Source: Aradus depressus (taxonomy: Eukaryota > Arthropoda > Insecta > Hemiptera > Aradidae). Taken from it: a stretch of DNA of 64,000 nucleotides. The position numbers and the translations under genes are program-made. Position 1 is the stretch's first letter. Every line of letters starts with the position of its first letter. The DNA lies in NCBI GenBank assembly GCA_963662175.1, contig OY759221.1, forward strand, positions 35,028,045 through 35,092,044. The letters run 5' to 3'. Below are positions 21,520 through 32,485 of this stretch, one piece after another. Under the pieces are notes generated by a model that made no database searches, was not told where the DNA came from, and saw only the letters and a program-made list of their open reading frames with translations.

Positions 21520-21715
21520 AGGAAGAGGGCTTAATTCAAATTAATAACTGCCGATATAATGAATTGATCGACACAAAATTTAGTATGACCCTGTAAGTCA
21601 GCTGTTGAATAATAGCGCGAACGGTCGACTTGTTTTGGAGGGAGAGCGAAAAGTTAATTGATTAATTCGTTGTGGGGAAGTACATACCTTAGTGATTCAC
21701 CGACAACTTTTTACA
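21520..21715 (+). repeat. R1 repeat, 3' part
   Basis: Internal module, then 'gagggagagcgaaaagttaa', then the right terminus 'cgttgtggggaagtac' and the palindrome half 'gtgattcaccgac'. Confidence 0.65.
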
Positions 21716-21952
21716 TATTATTTTAACAGACAAGACATGACTGAGGTGAGGTGGAGCTACAAAACCTGGTTAGTTTGTGGCTAGATAGTCAATTCTCCAT
21801 TTTGTACTCATTACACTAAATGCCGACAATGTGGAGTAATGACTTAACTGTTTAGTGAGTCACTCACACTGTTCAAAATGTGACTCAATGAAACAGCCTG
21901 GAATAGGAAGTAAACATAGATCAAAGTCAACCAAAAAAAGTCATCGATAAAC
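21716..21952. other. Short unassigned stretch
   Basis: No motif. It ends in R1 sequence (gataaacttccccag), which holds the hAT insertion site. Confidence 0.4.
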
Positions 21953-21960
21953 TTCCCCAG

Positions 21961-22691
21961 TAGGAGTGTAAAACTATCGATAGTTGACGTTACCTATAGT
22001 TTCGATACTATCAATAGTTTAAGGACTTCGTATTTGTGAGATCCACTGAATCGAAGGAAGGTTACATTTACTGTTTTTGTAGAGTGCTTCGTTGCTTAGA
22101 ACTGAAAATTTACTATACTTGTAGCTTACTTTCTTGTTTTGAACTGAAAAATGAGTCTTCAACGGAAGTCCGATGTGTGGAGTTACTTCGATAAGGATGT
22201 GGGTCCAAAAAAACTAAATGTCGTTTGTGCAGTGCCGAATACAGAACTTCCGGGAACACTTCCAATTTGAAGGATCACTTGTTGAGAAAACATCACAGCG
22301 ATTACAACGGGAACGCCTTGTGCACATCTACAGATATAGAAGAGAATAGAGGTAGTGGAAGTGGAATTCGTTTTTACTTGAACTCAACAAAAACATACGA
22401 AAGAAACTCCGAGAGGTACAGGATTCTCTTAAATCGCGTTGTTTCGTACATAGCCATTGATTTTCAAACATTCAGCGTAGTCGAATTCATAAAAGAAATA
22501 TAGGTACATTGTACGAAATCTTTTTTATTTGTCTTCCTTAAATTATTTACATGTGTGCATATACATGAGGATAGAGTGACTTGTCACTTCTGCTTAAAAA
22601 AATATTTCGATAGTACAATCGATGGTTTCAAAAACGATTGATAGCCTCGATAATTTAAAACGATATTGCCATCGATAGTTTTACACCTCTA
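21961..22691 (+). mobile_element. hAT element, 731 bp, with broken BED-finger ORF and 8-bp target duplication
   Basis: TTCCCCAG occurs at 21953-21960 and 22692-22699. The left end TAGGAGTGTAAAACTATCGA matches the complement of the right end (TAGAGGTGTAAAACTATCGA) except at two bases. The ORF begins with ATG at 22151. After a frameshift in an A-run near 22212 it continues as a BED zinc finger, then stops. The catalytic and dimerisation domains are gone. The target lies in R1. Confidence 0.88.
22151..22503 (+). pseudogene. hAT transposase N-terminus: BED zinc finger, frameshifted
   Basis: Frame one gives MSLQRKSDVWSYFDKDVGPK. The finger then continues in another frame as KCRLCSAEYRTSGNTSNLKD followed by HLLRKHH, the Cys-x2-Cys...His-x4-His pattern of BED fingers. 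The frameshift lies at the A-run 22207-22213. Downstream of the finger the sequence is simple and leads to TAG at 22501-22503. It should be DNA-binding if restored in evolution, but as it stands it is a relic. Confidence 0.8.
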
Positions 22692-22699
22692 TTCCCCAG

Positions 22700-22765
22700 A
22701 ACAATAACTAAGTTAGGATACTATCGATATTGCCATCGATAGTTTTACACCTCTACTCCCCAGAA
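22700..22765 (+). repeat. Partial tandem duplication of the hAT right end
   Basis: After the target copy, 'aacaataactaag' is followed by a second right end (cgatattgccatcgatagtt through cacctcta) and then CTCCCCAG and 'aacaatcaactaag'. The last roughly 35 bases of the element and its flank are thus present twice in tandem. Confidence 0.75.
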
Positions 22766-22809
22766 CAATCAACTAAGATAGGAAACTAATTACCTATTTG
22801 GTTGAAATA

Positions 22810-23067
22810 GGGGATGCTAGCCTACTCAGCTCAAGATCACTGGTTCGAAACCTTGTCTAGGCCATTAGGTTTTTTTTATCTGGGAAATGAATCAAACTTT
22901 GAAAACGCCGTCCTTCGGATGGGACTTAAGCTATAATTGATCGCCGTTTAATGTCAGGAACTCGTTAAAGACCCCTTATCCTAGGTGAATAAACGTATGT
23001 CGGGCAAAATTTAAGACTACCACAGTAGAGTTGGGCTCATGTCAACCAGAGAGAAAGAGTGCAAATG
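22810..23067 (+). mobile_element. SINE1 copy, degenerate
   Basis: The A-box part is lost. The B-box region 'tggttcgaaaccttg', the 'cgccgtccttcggatggg' block and the 'ctcgttaaagacccc' block remain. Truncated at the hairpin. Confidence 0.75.
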
Positions 23068-23479
23068 TGAATTTAGGTTCAGTAATGTCATCCAAGTCGC
23101 TAAATCCAAGTATAAAAATCTAGTACATGCCCTCCATTCTGCCATACTTCCCCAACGACGGCTTAAGCGCTAATGGCCTAGAGACCTCCTTAGCAGCAGC
23201 AGTGACAGTGATTAGTTACAAATGAGAGGAAATCAGTACAAATATAAAAAAAATCAGTAAAACATGAAATTCCAATCGAAACTGAACTTCGAACTTTTGA
23301 GCGATACATATGTCTGAAAAAGTCAAAATATGCACTCGTTTGTACAGACAGGATGAGATTTGATGCCCATGGGCTTATCATTTTTGGCAGCTTCTTCAAA
23401 ACATCAATCTAATAATACCGTTTAAAATTCTTGGGGTTTTATCTTAAACTTTGATCCCTCAGTAAAAATACCTCATAAG
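23068..23479. other. Unassigned stretch
   Basis: Nothing coding is supported. 'aaaacatgaaattccaatcgaaac' near 23260 is R1-like. Confidence 0.4.
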
Positions 23480-23684
23480 AAAAAAATGTCGTTGAATCAC
23501 CCGCAATCTTCTTCCCCAGCACGAATTAATCAAATAATTTTTATCCTCCCTTTAACACCTAAATTTCGTGTCAACAAAGAAATGTTCTCTGCCCCCCGAG
23601 ATATCGATCGTCCTTATGGGAATTGGAATTTAAATTCACAATTTCATGTCGATACATTAATTACATAGGCAGTTATTGAGTTTA
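23480..23684 (-). repeat. R1 repeat, reverse, 3' part
   Basis: Reads 'ttgaatcacccgc', 'cttccccagcacgaattaat', then reverse modules to 'tacattaattacataggcag', where SINE1 has inserted. Confidence 0.6.
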
Positions 23685-23950
23685 GAGGGCGCTGGTAGGC
23701 GGAGGCCCTTAGTTTATTTTATCTGGGAGGTAAAATAAACATAAGCATGCTGTCCTTCGGATGGGACGTTAAGCGATGGTCCCGAGCCTGTACGATGCCA
23801 GGTACTCGTTAAAGACCCCTGCCCTAGGTGAATATACATTTAGGACTGCCACAGTAAAGTCGGGCTCAGATCCATCAGAGTGACGAAAGAGCGCTCTAGT
23901 AGTAGGCGATATGACCTCGTAGTTAAAGCCCGGGCATGAATCATCAACTA
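23685..23950 (+). mobile_element. SINE1 copy with internal deletion of the promoter
   Basis: Starts GAGGGCGCTGGTAG, then jumps to 'gcggaggcccttagtttatt'; about 60 bases holding the A and B boxes are missing. The rest is nearly intact to 'gcccgggcatgaatcat'. Confidence 0.8.
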
Positions 23951-24477
23951 ACTAGTTATTGGGTTTTTTGAGTTGAGCGCCTCTGATCCCTCCCTTCCCT
24001 TCGGCCGAAAATTAATAAGTGTTGTCTTTAGGGGGTTCTGTGTACACATATATTATCTACATAAAAACATCTGTACATTCATTATATTGAGAGTCTTCAG
24101 GAATATGTGCTTTTGTCTAGTTTAAAAGCTTGACGTGAAGAAAGTCCACGAAGATTTTTCTTAAATTTCCACACTAGTTTGATTGCTTTTCTAGACTTGT
24201 CATGGGGAAGAAGATGAACTGAAGAACGTACCATAAGTGTACATTGACGAATTTCGCCCTCGTTTCGCCTTACTAATACATTAGAGCAGGCCGGATTTTT
24301 GGATCCAGATGCCAAAAGAGCAATGCCCTCCAGATCGTTTTTCTAGGCGGTTCAGCGTTGGTGAATAACCGGATATGTCCTTCCCCAGAACGAATTAATC
24401 AATTAAATTTTCGCTCCCCAACTAAAACCAGTCAATCGTTTGCGTTAATATTCAATATTTGACTTACATAGGGGCAC
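23951..24477 (-). repeat. R1 pieces in reverse orientation
   Basis: 23951-24080 covers internal modules. 24100-24340 is unassigned. 24370-24477 restarts at 'cttccccagaacgaattaat' and is split by the PIF/Harbinger relic; its continuation is at 25282. Confidence 0.55.
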
Positions 24478-25281
24478 TGGCGGCCTTTAGGAATTGTGGG
24501 GTTCCGAGCGACGTAACTTTGTGGAGCCCTTTTAGGTAGAAAACAGTTTATTTGTTGTACGAGGTACCCGACCTGACGTATAGATGGCGGTTGTTGTTTG
24601 AAAAAAAATTACTATGGTACAAAGTACGAACCTTATAAAGCTCAAGTTTGAAGACGCTACGTTGTACTCAGCCATAGCCGCATACGTTTCTTTGCCCAGG
24701 GCAAACCCAGAGGTTGAAAGTAGCGTAGTTGTATTGTGTGCAGTGTTGAAGGAGTCTTTAAATAATAAGAAGAAAAGAGTGTGGGTCAGGAATTATTTGA
24801 AGAAGCGACCGACCCATGGTCATCGTAACCTACTTCACGAACTGAGCTTGAAACCTACACTTTATAAAAATTTCCTCACACTGCGCTCTCATGCTACAAA
24901 ATATTGACAGGTTCGCAAACATTTTCGAATACCTGAATACCTCTTTTTTTGCACAATATTTGTCCTCACTCTCAATATTTTTGCACAAAACCGACATCTT
25001 CAAATTTTTGTGCAAACTTTTTGCCAGTGTGAGGGCCCCCTGTATAAGTGAAATAAATAAACAAAATGAATAATAAATGAAAGGATTATAATAAATAAAA
25101 TAAAATAATAATTAAAATAAAAGCATCGTAATCAAGAGATGACGCTACAATCGTTCTCAATGTATGAAAGAGCTATGCTGATAGTCGTTCTTCAGTTGAT
25201 TTAATATCAAGTCACCAAAATATAATTTTTAATTTATGATTGCGCGGGGCCCCGGGCAAGTACCCGCCCCAAAGGCCGCCA
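24478..25281 (+). mobile_element. PIF/Harbinger-like element, internally deleted, inside R1
   Basis: The left end TGGCGGCCTTTAGG and the complement of the right end TGGCGGCCTTTGGGG form short inverted repeats. R1 reads across the insertion (gacttacatagggg before, aatcctcatactaa after). It encodes the N-terminus of a Harbinger-type nuclease (24614-24907). The interior from 24910 is AT-rich. I could not resolve the expected 3-base target duplication. Confidence 0.7.
24614..24907 (+). pseudogene. HARBI1-like nuclease N-terminal fragment
   Basis: The segment NNKKKRVWVRNYLKKRPTHG, then NLLHELSLKPTLYKNFLTL, matches the basic RxxWVRxWLxxR...LxxELxxEDxxxYxNFLRM region upstream of the catalytic domain in PIF/Harbinger nucleases. 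The frame ends after 97 codons, before any catalytic residue, so the protein would be inactive. Confidence 0.75.
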
Positions 25282-25660
25282 TCCATCCTGAATCCTCATA
25301 CTAAGTTTTGTCTTGATGAATTCATTACATCAGCAGTGATTAGGGTTTTTGAGTTAAGCCCCCTCCCCTGACACCCCCCCCCCCCCCCCCCCCCGGAATG
25401 TGCTCATTGGCTTTTGAAGTCGATTACATTCCATCTTTCGGAAGTTAAGCCTTTCTTTTAATCGCTCTTTAGCTTTAGTCGATTTGACTGAAAATCAATA
25501 AGTGTCTTCAGAGAATTCTGAATTCACATATAAAATTTTGTGTCCATACCTCATTCTGTAGTTATCATGTTCACAGACAAACAGACATTTTTTTTTTCAT
25601 TTAATCTGGTGGCCATACTTCCCAGCGCGAATTAATCAACTAATTTTTCGCTCTATCTCT
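25282..25660 (-). repeat. R1 repeat, continuation, with a 21-base poly(C)
   Basis: Continues R1 after the Harbinger relic. A run of 21 C residues at 25374-25394 replaces the usual 'cccctaatcccccttccc' block, then further modules follow. A second right terminus (ttcccagcgcgaattaatc) stands at 25619-25637. Confidence 0.65.
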
Positions 25661-25914
25661 GAAACCAGTTTTTACTCACGGGATCAAAAAGTGGACAAAT
25701 TTGTTCCTAGCCTGGTTTATTTTATTCATGATTTTTCAATCATTCATTAAAATTACAAAGAAAAAATCTGCTATTTCCCAAATCTAATCTTATCGTAATT
25801 TTGAAAGATAAGATACGACGGAGAGGCGGAAGAGTTGTCACATGACCCTTCTCAGTTAGTTGTCACTTTTGTAAATTGTATATTACATTAACTCTGGTGA
25901 GTGATTTTTTTTTT

Positions 25915-26300
25915 TAAATACTGGGGAAATTATGCAATCCTTCAAAAATTCGATCTTGCGTTTTCATCGGAATTTTACGTTTTGCAAAACCCTTAATTAA
26001 AAAAAAAAAAAAAAATCCCAGTGTGAAAACACGATAACTGCGATAGAATGAATATATCGGCACGAAATTATAATTATAAATTATGTGGCCATAAGGACCA
26101 ATTTTCAGTCAAATTGGTCAAAGGGAAGTGGGTAATCCCCAACTCAATAACCCTAATAACTGTCGATTTAACGAAATTTAGTATGATGATTTACAAGTTC
26201 CTGATTTAGATAGACATTGATTTTCAATGAAATAAGTAAGTTGGTTTCAGAGGGAGAGCGAAAACTGTTATTCGCTCTGGGGAAGTACATTGCCCATGAT
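25915..26300 (+). repeat. R1 repeat, nearly full length
   Basis: Left part 'ctggggaaattatgcaatcc', three internal modules, and the right terminus 'gttattcgctctggggaagt'. Confidence 0.65.
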
Positions 26301-26377
26301 TCACATCATATATAATACATATAAATTTTGATAATAATACATGTAATATTTATATATAAAATTCCGATTATACTATA

Positions 26378-26803
26378 TCGTTGGTGCACAAGGATAGTGA
26401 CACAACTAAAAAATTTCCATTTTCGAGTTTATTGTGAAAATGTATAGCAAAATCCGCATATTTTTATGTGGAAGAATGACATGTTGCTACTTCCAAAAAT
26501 GACCACTGGAAAGCGGTTGTGTCGTTCTTCCCTTACTATAAAGTCCGCGAGGTTATGATGAGGTCTGACACAAATTTAATTGTGCTCCGTCAGTCAATGT
26601 GATGGGTTTTTTCTTAATGTTATCAAAACAAACTTGTTATTGATATTGATATAAGGAACACTAATGTTTATTCTCAAAAAAGATTTGAACATTTAAAAAA
26701 TCCAAGATCATGACAAGCCTTGTAGGAAACAAGAAACTTTTATGTAAATGGCTGTCCTGGAAAATCTATTTTTTTGAATTGTGTCACTATTCTTGTACAC
26801 CAA

Positions 26804-26806
<3 letters not shown>
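26378..26806. mobile_element. Tc1/mariner-type MITE, 429 bp
   Basis: The left end TCGTTGGTGCACAAGGATAG and the complement of the right end TCGTTGGTGTACAAGAATAG differ at two positions and extend for 28 bases (to GTGACACAA). TA flanks both sides, and the right side merges into a TA microsatellite. No open transposase frame was seen. Confidence 0.75.

Positions 26807-26872
<66 letters not shown>
26807..26872. repeat. (TA)n microsatellite
   Basis: About 30 uninterrupted TA units beside the right end of the MITE. Confidence 0.95.
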
Positions 26873-26873
<1 letters not shown>

Positions 26874-27101
26874 GTTATTTATTCCACCAAAAAAAAAGTA
26901 TGTACATAAACTATCGTCAGGTTTAATTATAAACGTCAAATAGCTGAGTTTCAGCCATTCTTTTATATCAGGTAAGGAATTTCAACTTAAAAATCCGAGT
27001 GACTGTACAATTAGGAATTTGTTTGGTCTGAAAATGATATACAAATCATGATCAAATTCAATAATACTTTTTCTGTATTTATTTAATTATTTTTTTTTTA
27101 G

Positions 27102-27153
27102 GGGGAACGTCAACGAAGAGCTTTCTCAATTTGTGGAATCCATTGAAAACAAG
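27102..27153 (+). CDS. Candidate internal exon A of an unidentified gene
   Basis: Preceded by the strong acceptor 'aattattttttttttag' and followed by the donor GTAATA. The 52-base segment completes a codon and then reads GNVNEELSQFVESIENK, ending in phase 0. Hydrophilic and plausible as protein, but too short to identify. It joins in frame to 43927-43978. Confidence 0.3.
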
Positions 27154-27421
27154 GTAATATCTCCAATTTTCTTTTACTTAGAGAGTCAATTCCAGGATGT
27201 ATCTTGATTGTGAAATTTATTACAATAATTGTAAGTATAACGTTATTTGTAATAAATAATTATTATTTCGTTATATCGATTAGTTACTAGTCGCTTTCTA
27301 GAAGTGTCTGTCTGTCTGTTACCCAAAAGTATAAACTTTTATGATTATTTGTTGTGCACTTTAATGTGCAGTTAATTACCCATGAGGTATCACCAATTTG
27401 ATTCACAACGACGAATTGACT
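27154..27421. other. AT-rich stretch
   Basis: Nothing recognised apart from a short 'gtctgtctgtctgtt' run at about 27305. Confidence 0.4.
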
Positions 27422-27508
27422 GAGGACGCCGGTAGCCATGCTTGCCTATTTAGCTCAAGATCGCGGGTTCGAAACCCGGTCGAGGTCCTTAGGGAGGTAA
27501 ACACAGGA
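27422..27508 (+). mobile_element. SINE1 head fragment
   Basis: GAGGACGCCGGTAGC, then a short gap, then the perfect B box GGGTTCGAAACCCGG and 'tcgaggtccttag'. It ends abruptly in R1-like sequence. Confidence 0.75.
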
Positions 27509-27584
27509 ATGGGATGGAGGCTTAGCTCAATAACTCTATAACTGCCGTTCTAATGAATATATCGATACAACATTTTTTTTGTAA

Positions 27585-27965
27585 ATTTAACATGAGCCCG
27601 ACTCTATTATGGGAGTCCTAAATTTTTATTCACCCTAGGGTAAAGGTCTTTAACGAGTTTCATGACATCGTACAGGCTCGGGACTATCGCTTAACGTCCC
27701 ATCCGAAGGACGACGTGCTCTGTAACTGTTATTTTAAAGTAGCAGAAACAGCTGGTATCAATCACAGAAAAATAGCGCCTTTTACCCATCACTACTACCT
27801 AATATAGTTATAATGACTCATGCCCGGACTTTAACTGCAAGTTCACGTTACCTACTACCATAGCGTTCTTTCGTCACTGGTGGCCATGAGCCCAACTTTA
27901 CTATAGAAGCCCTAAATTTTTATTTCACTTAGGGTAAGGGTCTTTAACGAGTACCTCACATCGAA
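27585..27965 (-). mobile_element. Two SINE1 fragments in tandem, reverse orientation
   Basis: 27585-27722 carries the middle body (cccatccgaaggacgacgtg). 27805-27965 carries the tail half (gactcatgcccggactttaa). A 80-base unrelated stretch separates them. Confidence 0.75.
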
Positions 27966-29959
27966 CTATCTAATATTTATACTGTTGAGATAAATGTGTA
28001 GGTCTGTGATGGTAGTGGTGGGGGATTCACTGCCCTCCCCCCCTCCATCACATCTAGCTAACAGGAATTGTTCAGTCCGTCCCGGTATGTCATCCTGTCA
28101 ACGTAAGTTAAATTTCATTCCCCTACACTTTTTATTTCATTCATATATATTTCATTTGCTAAGTTCATGTACTGATAAATCATATTCCAAATGTCACTGA
28201 AGTACTTGTTTGATATTTGTATCAAATCTAAAAAAAAAAACTACTTTTAGTTTAGGCTTAAATTATAAAATTGTTTTAAATAATAATTTGAATGAAAAGA
28301 GCTCATATTTATTATAAAGTAATTTAATAATTAAAAGTGTTACTAGTGAAGAATTTTGTTGATCTCCAGTATGATTTCTTCCGGTTTCTCTTTTCGGAAT
28401 GGATAGCGTATAGTAATTCAAACAGAACACAAATTACTTATAGATTTGGTGGATTCAAAAATGGCAACTTAGTTTACACTGCGGTCTGTTATAAATCTCT
28501 TTATTTGAAAAGCTAGAAAGTTTTATTAGTTTGAACTGGATAGAATCTTTAAAATATTATTACATTACATCGTTTTTTTATTTTAAAATATACGAAAGAA
28601 TTGTAATCTAGCGAAAATTCGAGATCGAGTTTTCAACGGTTTAACATTTAAGGTCTTTGACACGTTTTGACCATTTTCTGGGTGATATCCGTGTATTTGT
28701 CTGCATATGGATAGAACTTGTGCTCGAACCCAGAAACTATTGTAGTTATTGACTTTAAATTTGAAATGTTGATCTGATTTAAGATTGGTTGAATTTGGAC
28801 CATTTTTCTTCTTTCTCTTCAAATAATCGTTATGGGCAAAAAGCAGTTTATATAAAGTATGATTTTTCGCAGGTCGCCCTGTTTGTGATATATTATATGT
28901 ACATGCCGAAATCCGTTTATATCCCATTTTTATATTCTCTTTATGATGACCGATAGAGAGCGATATAACCTCGTAGTTGAAGCCCGGGCATGGGTTACTA
29001 TAACGGTAACTATTGAATTTTTAGTAATACTGTTGGAACCATATAAATTCAAATAGGAAGGAACAGTTTCAAAGTAATCAAATTATTTTGACAAATAATA
29101 ATAATGAAGACACATGATTGTTGTTATTATTACAAAATTGCTTTATAATTGAAAGATATTTAAACAATATATGAACAATGAGGAATGTTGTTATCAAGAT
29201 TGATATGTCTGAGTACAGGTTCTAATACTGAAAGATGTCTGCTTCAACAATACTCATATATATTATCTTCGTAACCAATTAGAATTTTTTTTTTTTTTTA
29301 ATTCCATTTTTTAAATAAAAGTCTGAATCACCGACAGTGTATTTCTATTAAATATTATCCGCATCTGTAGCAAAACAGCTATGACCAAAAATGTTTCTTT
29401 GGAGAGATGAAGTAAGAAATGAACCTGAAGCAAAAATCGGCCAATGCAAGATCGCCGTTTCGCTAATTATGACGCTTAACTTGCTGTAAAAGGTAGAGGA
29501 AAATAAATTGGTTATCGGAAAAATTCAGAGTATGGGATTTGGCAACACTGTATTGACACAAAATTTCATATGGAACTCTTATCGCGTGAGGCCATACTCC
29601 TACTCAACGTATTTTTTCAAAATTTATTTAAAAGTACTTCAATTGTATTGTATTTTCTAATGATATTGGCAATTTTCTGCAGAAAAACATTTATAATTTT
29701 TATGAAGAGAAATCACATTTCATTATACCTTGAAAAGGAACTGGTTTCCCCAAAACTGATTAAAAAAAAAAATGGAATTGCTTGACAGTTTTCCTCTCCG
29801 AAATATTTGAAAAATAAAAAGTCCCTAGCTAAAACATCGACAATATTCTTTGCGAATATTTTCGCTATTCCTCAACCCAATTTAGCGATTTTGTTGAAAA
29901 ACAACAGGTGTCTAGTAAGTAAGCTCAGGGACTTGAGTATTCTCGTTTGATATTTCCAG
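27966..29959. other. AT-rich intergenic or intronic stretch
   Basis: A SINE1 tail scrap lies at 28950-28995. A copy of the foldback-arm family lies at about 28850-28925 (cgcaggtcgccctg, catgccgaaatccg). A possible 27-base exon at 28058-28084 (strong acceptor, donor GTATGT) is too short to trust. Nothing else is supported. Confidence 0.4.
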
Positions 29960-30245
29960 TTGATAGATTCGTTACATCGTCAGTGAGGTTTTCGAGTTAG
30001 GACCCCTACACTGATCCACCACTTCCTTTTGGCCGATTTCACTGAAAATTTATTAATGTCGTCCTTATGGGGTTTTGAAAACCTATGAAATTTCCTGTCA
30101 TTACATTTATTACTTCAGTAGTTTTAAGAGATCACGGACAGTGGGATTTTTTTTTTTTTTTTTTTCCATTTTTGGGTCAGGGCATATAAAAACTTAAAAT
30201 CGAATTTCAGACCGATTTCAAAACTTTCTCTATAGGTACTTCGTA
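29960..30245 (-). repeat. R1 repeat, reverse
   Basis: Modules 'gttacatcgtcagtgaggtt' and 'gccgatttcactgaaaattt', then the T-run and 'cgaatttcagaccgattt' near the left terminus. Confidence 0.55.
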
Positions 30246-30339
30246 TATCTTGGGGATATATTTTAATCCGAAGTAATACTGTGTTATGTTTTGTTTTATT
30301 TATACATCATGTGATTCGATACATTTCCTGGTCAATCAA

Positions 30340-30372
30340 TTAGGTCAAGTCGTAACTTGCATCATCAGGATA
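30340..30372 (-). other. CTGATGA-hairpin motif without GAAA
   Basis: On the minus strand CCTGATGATG is followed by CAAGTTACGACTTG (5-bp stem, TACG loop), then ACC instead of GAAA. Confidence 0.4.
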
Positions 30373-30434
30373 TCGAGCCAAATTTTTTTTAAATCAATTA
30401 GTTATGTTTACATTTGATAAACATTTCCTTCGTA

Positions 30435-30612
30435 TCGTATATATCATATCACCTATTACCGAAGCGCTCTTTCGTCACTCTGGTGGACATGAGCCCGGCT
30501 CTACTATGGGAATCCTAAATGTTGCTAACCAGGTTTAGATATGTATTTATTTAGGGTAGGGGATCTTTGACGAGTAACTAACATTGTCCCATCCGAATGA
30601 TGGAGTGCTCAA
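30435..30612 (-). mobile_element. SINE1 fragment, tail half
   Basis: Contains 'gcgctctttcgtcactctgg' and 'ggggatctttgacgagtaac'. It lacks the tRNA head. Confidence 0.75.
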
Positions 30613-30990
30613 GGGTTTTTTCTCAAAGAAAAAAAATGTGTGTCCTTACATTGATTACTTCGGCAGTTATTCGGGCGCATGAAGAAAAGTGTTTTTAGGT
30701 GAGCTAAGGAATAAAACAAGTATGTATTTTGTTGATAACATATATTCATCCAAGCATTAAAAAGATATTTTAAAGGATTTCTGTGGAAAAAAATTAAACT
30801 TTGACTTTACTATTTAAGTGTTCATTTCCCGATAAGATGATATTGTTGTGCCACGGACGGTACCTTTGTTTTTCTATTCTAGGAAACATTTTTTTATAAA
30901 TGTTTGATTTTCAACTGTATATTTATTTATAAGGTATTGTGAAGTAATAAAATATTGTATTAGCGTTCCCTTCATTATAAATACAAAGTA
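30613..30990. other. AT-rich stretch without a gene
   Basis: Only an R1-like phrase near 30640-30670. Nothing else. Confidence 0.4.
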
Positions 30991-31398
30991 CATATCGCTC
31001 ATTAAATACAACAATGTCATATCTCGAAAAACGTCAATTTTGAGTTATTTATACAGGTGGACTGCACTTTGTATGAACTTTTAACTGGTAGAACGTCATA
31101 TCTGTAACCTGTAACTCAAGAAACTCGCCTGCAGAGAGCAATAGTGTCGTTCTTGTGCTAGTGGGTTTTGTAGTTTCAGTTTACGGCAATAGAGTATTAT
31201 TTGTGAGTTAAACCTGGTACTCTTCTGTGTACAAATTCCTTGCAAGGGAGTCATATTGTGTGTTAAAACTGTATTGCTTTGAATGTAAGACTTAAATATT
31301 TGGTACCTGAATGAGAGTAATTCAAAACTTTAAACTGGGATTTTGTAGAAACTTAAGTTTTTTGAGTTATGACGTTGTTGTATCTGATGAGCGATATG
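30991..31398. mobile_element. MITE, 408 bp, TA target duplication
   Basis: TA flanks both ends (30989-30990, 31399-31400). The left end CATATCGCTCATTAAATACA and the complement of the right end CATATCGCTCATCAGATACA match at 18 of 20 bases, and similarity continues for about 40 bases. This fits a Tc1/mariner-type non-autonomous element. Confidence 0.75.
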
Positions 31399-31967
31399 TA
31401 TGTATGTACAATAAAAATACATAGACGATTCGTGAGTTACGGAATTATGTGCTCGTAAATACACGTGGCTCATATAATTGATAATCTCAATAATTGAATG
31501 TTAATTTCAGTTTAATAAATTTGATATTATTTTGCGAGCGCCGGATAAGGGAGCGCGCCGGTTAACAGAACGCCGGATAAGGGAGAGTCTACTGTACTTA
31601 CTTTCTTTTTAAAGAGGGGCTAGCTACGCCACAACCAGATGTTAAAGTTAAAGCCCTATCGAAAAGTGCTAAGAATAAAAAAAAATTTGATATGCTGAGA
31701 AGTATTTAGATTTAATCAGAAGGAAGGGGGTCTAGTTAATGTTTGGACTAGATGAAGATAAGGCTGCCACCAGCATGGTTTGACCCGCATCTCCTAGGAC
31801 AAGCGTGTAGACTAGATCTATCTGTCTATCCACATATACAGGATGGCCCAACTCGATGCGACACCCTATTTTCACTCAGACGGTACCAGTTACAGATTCA
31901 TCGGCGGCTTTGAATTTACATAAAAATTTTTAAGGCAAATACATTCATTACAATGGCAATTATTAGG
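31399..31967. other. Mixed stretch
   Basis: 'agcgccggataaggga' occurs twice between 31539 and 31585 and ends at 'gagtctactgta', which looks like the right end of another pogo-like element whose left end I could not find. No gene. Confidence 0.4.
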
Positions 31968-32223
31968 TTAAGTTAGGTTTTATGACTCATGCCCGGGCTT
32001 TAACTACGAGGACATATCGCCTGCTACCAGAGCGCTCTTTCATCACTCTGGTGGACATGAACCCCACTCTACTGTGGGAGTCCTAAATTTTCATTCACTT
32101 AGGGTAGGGGTCTTTAACGAGTACCTGACATTGTACAGGCTCGGTACCATAGCTTAACGTCCCATCCGAAGGACGGCGTGCTTAAGTTTATTTTACCTCC
32201 CAGATAAAATAAACTAAGGGCCA
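31968..32223 (-). mobile_element. SINE1 copy lacking the tRNA head
   Basis: On + it opens 'ggttaagttaggttttatga' (complement of the AACCT tail) and runs through the body to 'aaaataaactaagggcc', stopping just before the tRNA-like part. Confidence 0.8.
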
Positions 32224-32485
32224 TTATTAGTTTTTTGTGTTAAATCTTCCTTCCTTATTCCCTTTTCTTTTGACCGATTTGACAAAAACAATTAGTATCG
32301 TCCTTAGATGGTTCTGGATACACCTATAATATTTATTGTCGATACATTCATGCTATCGGCAGTTATCTTGTTCATAGACACACACAGACAGAATTTTTTA
32401 TAGTACTTTTGGAATCAGGAGGTCGAAAACATCAAATTCTGTTTAAAACTAAACATCGAATTTCTGACCGATGTGTTTGATTTAT
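32224..32485 (-). repeat. R1 repeat, reverse
   Basis: Modules 'cgatttgacaaaaac' and 'gctatcggcagttatcttgt', then 'catcgaatttctgaccgatg'. It is followed by a single foldback-arm copy at 32490-32600. Confidence 0.6.

Noticed and set aside
28058..28084. Possible 27-base exon
   Set aside because: In frame with the chain, but too short to support without transcript evidence.
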